This document shows positions 62,394 through 64,000 of a stretch of DNA of 64,000 nt, one piece after another. The DNA is from Terripilifer ovatus (GTDB lineage: Bacteria; Pseudomonadota; Alphaproteobacteria; Rhizobiales; Beijerinckiaceae). The notes under the pieces are model-generated. The model was not told the origin of the DNA, did not search any database, and saw only the letters and a list, made by a program, of their open reading frames with translations. A program made the position numbers and the translations under genes. Location: NCBI GenBank assembly GCA_029222685.1, contig JARHVB010000028.1, positions 1 to 64,000 of the forward strand. The letters are read 5' to 3'. Each line of letters opens with the position of its first letter. Position 1 is the first letter of the stretch.

Positions 62394-63131
62394 TCAGTAC
62401 TTGGCGACGACCGCAGCCGGGGCGCCCCAGTTGAAGCGGTAGTTCAGACCGGCGCGGACGATGTGCGCCGTGCTCTTCACGCCAAGGCTGAAGCCCGGAA
62501 CCGTGATGATGTTCTTGTTGCCGAGGTCGGCATAGAGGTATTCGGTCTTGAACGACCAGTTCGGCGTCAGGGCGTATTCCAGGCCGACACCGGCAGTCCA
62601 GCCGCCGTTGGTGCTGCTGGTGCCAAGGCCGAAACCGTTGATGTTGATGGAGGACTTCACCTTGCCGTAGGCGTAACCACCGGTCACGTACAGGAGGGCG
62701 CGATCCATGAACGCGTATCCGAGGCGGGCGCGGACGGTGCCGAGATAATCCATCTGCGAACCGGCCGTCAGGGCCAGGAACGGCGGCACGGCGAGCGACA
62801 GCTTGCCTTCGATGTTGGTGTACTGCAGGTCGGCTTCGAGACCGACGACAATGGCGCTACCAGCGAACTGATAGTTGTAGCCGATCTGGCCGCCGCCGAT
62901 GAAGCCGCTCGAATTCAGCTTGGCGCTGCCGGCGATGCCGAAGCCAGCGAAGGGGTATTCGTACTTGTCGCCAGCGTAGCCGGCGTTCACACCGATGTAG
63001 AAACCGGTCCAGGTGAAGATCGGAGCAGCATAAACCGGTGCCGGTGCATAGCCGCGCGACGGCAGATCGGCGGCGGCGGCGAGGGCCGTCGTGCCGAGCA
63101 GGGCAGCAAGTGCCAGGGAAACTTTTCTCAT
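62394..63131 (-). CDS. Omp25/RopB-like outer membrane beta-barrel protein
   Basis: A 245-residue outer membrane protein: signal peptide RKVSLALAALLGTTALAAAA, DLPSR after cleavage (the usual start of this family), then FTWTGFYIGVNAGYAGD and an eight-stranded barrel ending in VRAGLNYRFNW with a terminal segment rich in alternating hydrophobic residues. Repeated glycine/tyrosine-rich strands (IGGGQIGYNYQF, YVTGGYAYGKV, AGVGLEYALTPNWSFKTEYL) fit. Such proteins are abundant surface proteins that bind peptidoglycan or host; the exact role here is unknown. Start at 63131 follows GAAGGATACATCC. Confidence 0.93.
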   Translation of the reverse strand: MRKVSLALAALLGTTALAAAADLPSRGYAPAPVYAAPIFTWTGFYIGVNAGYAGDKYEYPFAGFGIAGSAKLNSSGFIGGGQIGYNYQFAGSAIVVGLEADLQYTNIEGKLSLAVPPFLALTAGSQMDYLGTVRARLGYAFMDRALLYVTGGYAYGKVKSSININGFGLGTSSTNGGWTAGVGLEYALTPNWSFKTEYLYADLGNKNIITVPGFSLGVKSTAHIVRAGLNYRFNWGAPAAVVAKY

Positions 63132-63548
63132 GGATGTATCCTTCACGTAGTTCTTTATGCCACGATTCGGGAACGCCCCCCGATCGTTTGAGACAGCCGA
63201 ATAGAACATGAGGCGGCCCGTATTCGCAATGGCTTAGAGGGGATAGCCAACCAATTTCCAGCCGATGTTGCCGAAATGAGTCACTAGTGTGAAGGACTTC
63301 CGGGCTCCGTCGTGTCGGAGCCGGAAGCGATCGGAACGTCGATCTTTCCTGGTTACTGCGAAGTAAGTGCCCTTAAAATAACGAATAATCGCCAAAAACT
63401 GCCTACGAATCGGCCAATTTTCGCTGAGCCGACGCCACATTTGCAGGCACTGCCACAAAGAGCGCCTCTGGACCAAATTTGCCTCGATGGGGATAGCGGG
63501 GACAATGTCCGAGGAACGAATCGCCGGCCTGCCCGCCCGCAGAAGCCC
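63132..63548. other. 417-bp intergenic region between the barrel protein and the YebC gene
   Basis: This gap is relatively AT-rich and should hold the promoter of the outer membrane protein gene (minus strand). A weak -35/-10 pair read on the minus strand is TTGCGA-N17-TTCTAT about 90 bp upstream of the start. An open frame of 80 codons crosses 63234-63476 on the minus strand but has no recognised family or ribosome site. I see no RNA gene or repeat. Confidence 0.45.
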
Positions 63549-64000
63549 TCAGCCGCCCATCTTGGCGACCAGCGAATCAGAAACTTCAAAATTCGCGTAG
63601 ACATTCTGCACGTCATCATTGTCCTCGAGCGAACCGATGAGTCGCAGGATTTTCTCCCCCGTCTCGTCGTCGACCGAGATCGTGTTCTGCGGCCGCCAGA
63701 CCAGCTTGGCCTTTCTCGGTTCGCCGAATTTCGCCTCCAGCGCCTTGGCGACTTCGGAGAACGATTCCATCGTGGTCGTCACCAGATGGCCGTCGGTGTT
63801 CGACACGGCATCGTCGGCCCCCGCCTCGATGGCCGCCTCCATCATGGCGTCCTCGCTGGCGACCTTGGCGTCGAATTCGATTTCGCCCACCTTGTCGAAC
63901 ATGAAGGAGACGGCGCCGGTTTCCGCCAGCGCGCCGCCCGCCTTGGTGAAATAGGAGCGCACTTCGCCGGCCGTGCGGTTGCGGTTGTCGGTCAGGGCTT
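63549..64000 (-). CDS. YebC/PmpR family transcriptional regulator, 3' part (5' end beyond window)
   Basis: The minus-strand frame runs to the right edge and continues beyond it. The visible 150 residues match the C-terminal two-thirds of YebC/Pmp[21 protein letters not shown] at the edge, then [39 protein letters not shown] and the C-terminal domain. YebC proteins regulate quorum-sensing or aid translation at stalled polyproline sites. A valine (GTG) at 63962 could be misread as a start, but the conserved residues continue upstream of it, so this is a 5'-truncated gene only because of the window. Confidence 0.93.
   Translation of the reverse strand, partial: ALTDNRNRTAGEVRSYFTKAGGALAETGAVSFMFDKVGEIEFDAKVASEDAMMEAAIEAGADDAVSNTDGHLVTTTMESFSEVAKALEAKFGEPRKAKLVWRPQNTISVDDETGEKILRLIGSLEDNDDVQNVYANFEVSDSLVAKMGG

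Noticed and set aside
63234-63476. 80-codon minus-strand frame upstream of the outer membrane protein gene
   Set aside because: No ribosome site, no family, and it lies in the AT-richer leader region; treated as non-coding.

Overview
The window reads as GC-rich (low to mid 60s percent by eye) chromosomal DNA from an alphaproteobacterium of the order Hyphomicrobiales (Rhizobiales), probably near the Bradyrhizobium/Xanthobacteraceae/Pseudolabrys-type lineages. The clues are the transketolase - gapdh - pgk - class II fba block next to a divergent DUF4164-zapA pair, a complete kdp operon, an Omp25/RopB-like surface protein, many solute-binding proteins without permeases, and several families of short intergenic palindromic repeats. 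I cannot name the species. No tRNA, rRNA, CRISPR array, phage or intact transposase was seen.

Region 1 (about 0.1-20 kb) is a catabolic/accessory block. It holds an enolase-superfamily dehydratase/racemase, a gentisate-dioxygenase-like cupin, a class II aldolase/decarboxylase, an IclR regulator transcribed divergently with a flavoprotein aromatic hydroxylase, a LigI-like pyrone-dicarboxylate hydrolase overlapping a DUF1932 dehydrogenase, a second bicupin, two NAD(P) dehydrogenases in an overlapping pair, an alpha/beta hydrolase with a VOC protein, a 4,5-dihydroxyphthalate-decarboxylase-like protein, and a TauD dioxygenase with an SDR. Two exported binding proteins are embedded. The set looks like decarboxylation, hydroxylation, ring cleavage and hydrolysis of an aromatic or heteroaromatic acid, but does not match a single textbook operon.

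Region 2 (20-31 kb) holds a DUF305 membrane protein, a zinc alcohol dehydrogenase, a DUF1800/DUF1501 export pair, a DUF486 membrane protein, a ComEA-like HhH protein, aspartate aminotransferase and a DUF2147 protein. Region 3 (27.8-36.2 kb) is the high-affinity potassium system: a 27-residue membrane ORF, then kdpF-A-B-C-D-E on the minus strand, with a repeat-element pair lodged between kdpB and kdpC. Region 4 (36-50 kb) has a heme N-demethylase-like protein, an ABC1 kinase, DUF2252, an orphan NtrC-type regulator next to an L,D-transpeptidase, three orphan binding proteins and a MotA/OmpA-type non-flagellar motor pair.

Region 5 (49.9-64 kb) is housekeeping: SuhB-like phosphatase, Sel1 repeat protein, ThiE-like protein, a methyltransferase, a MarR regulator, fba, pgk, gap, tkt (Calvin/glycolysis/pentose phosphate), DUF4164-zapA (cell division), another tripartite-type binding protein, an Omp25-like barrel and the 3' part of a YebC/PmpR regulator running off the right edge. 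Many long ORFs antisense to these genes are codon-bias shadows and were left out.
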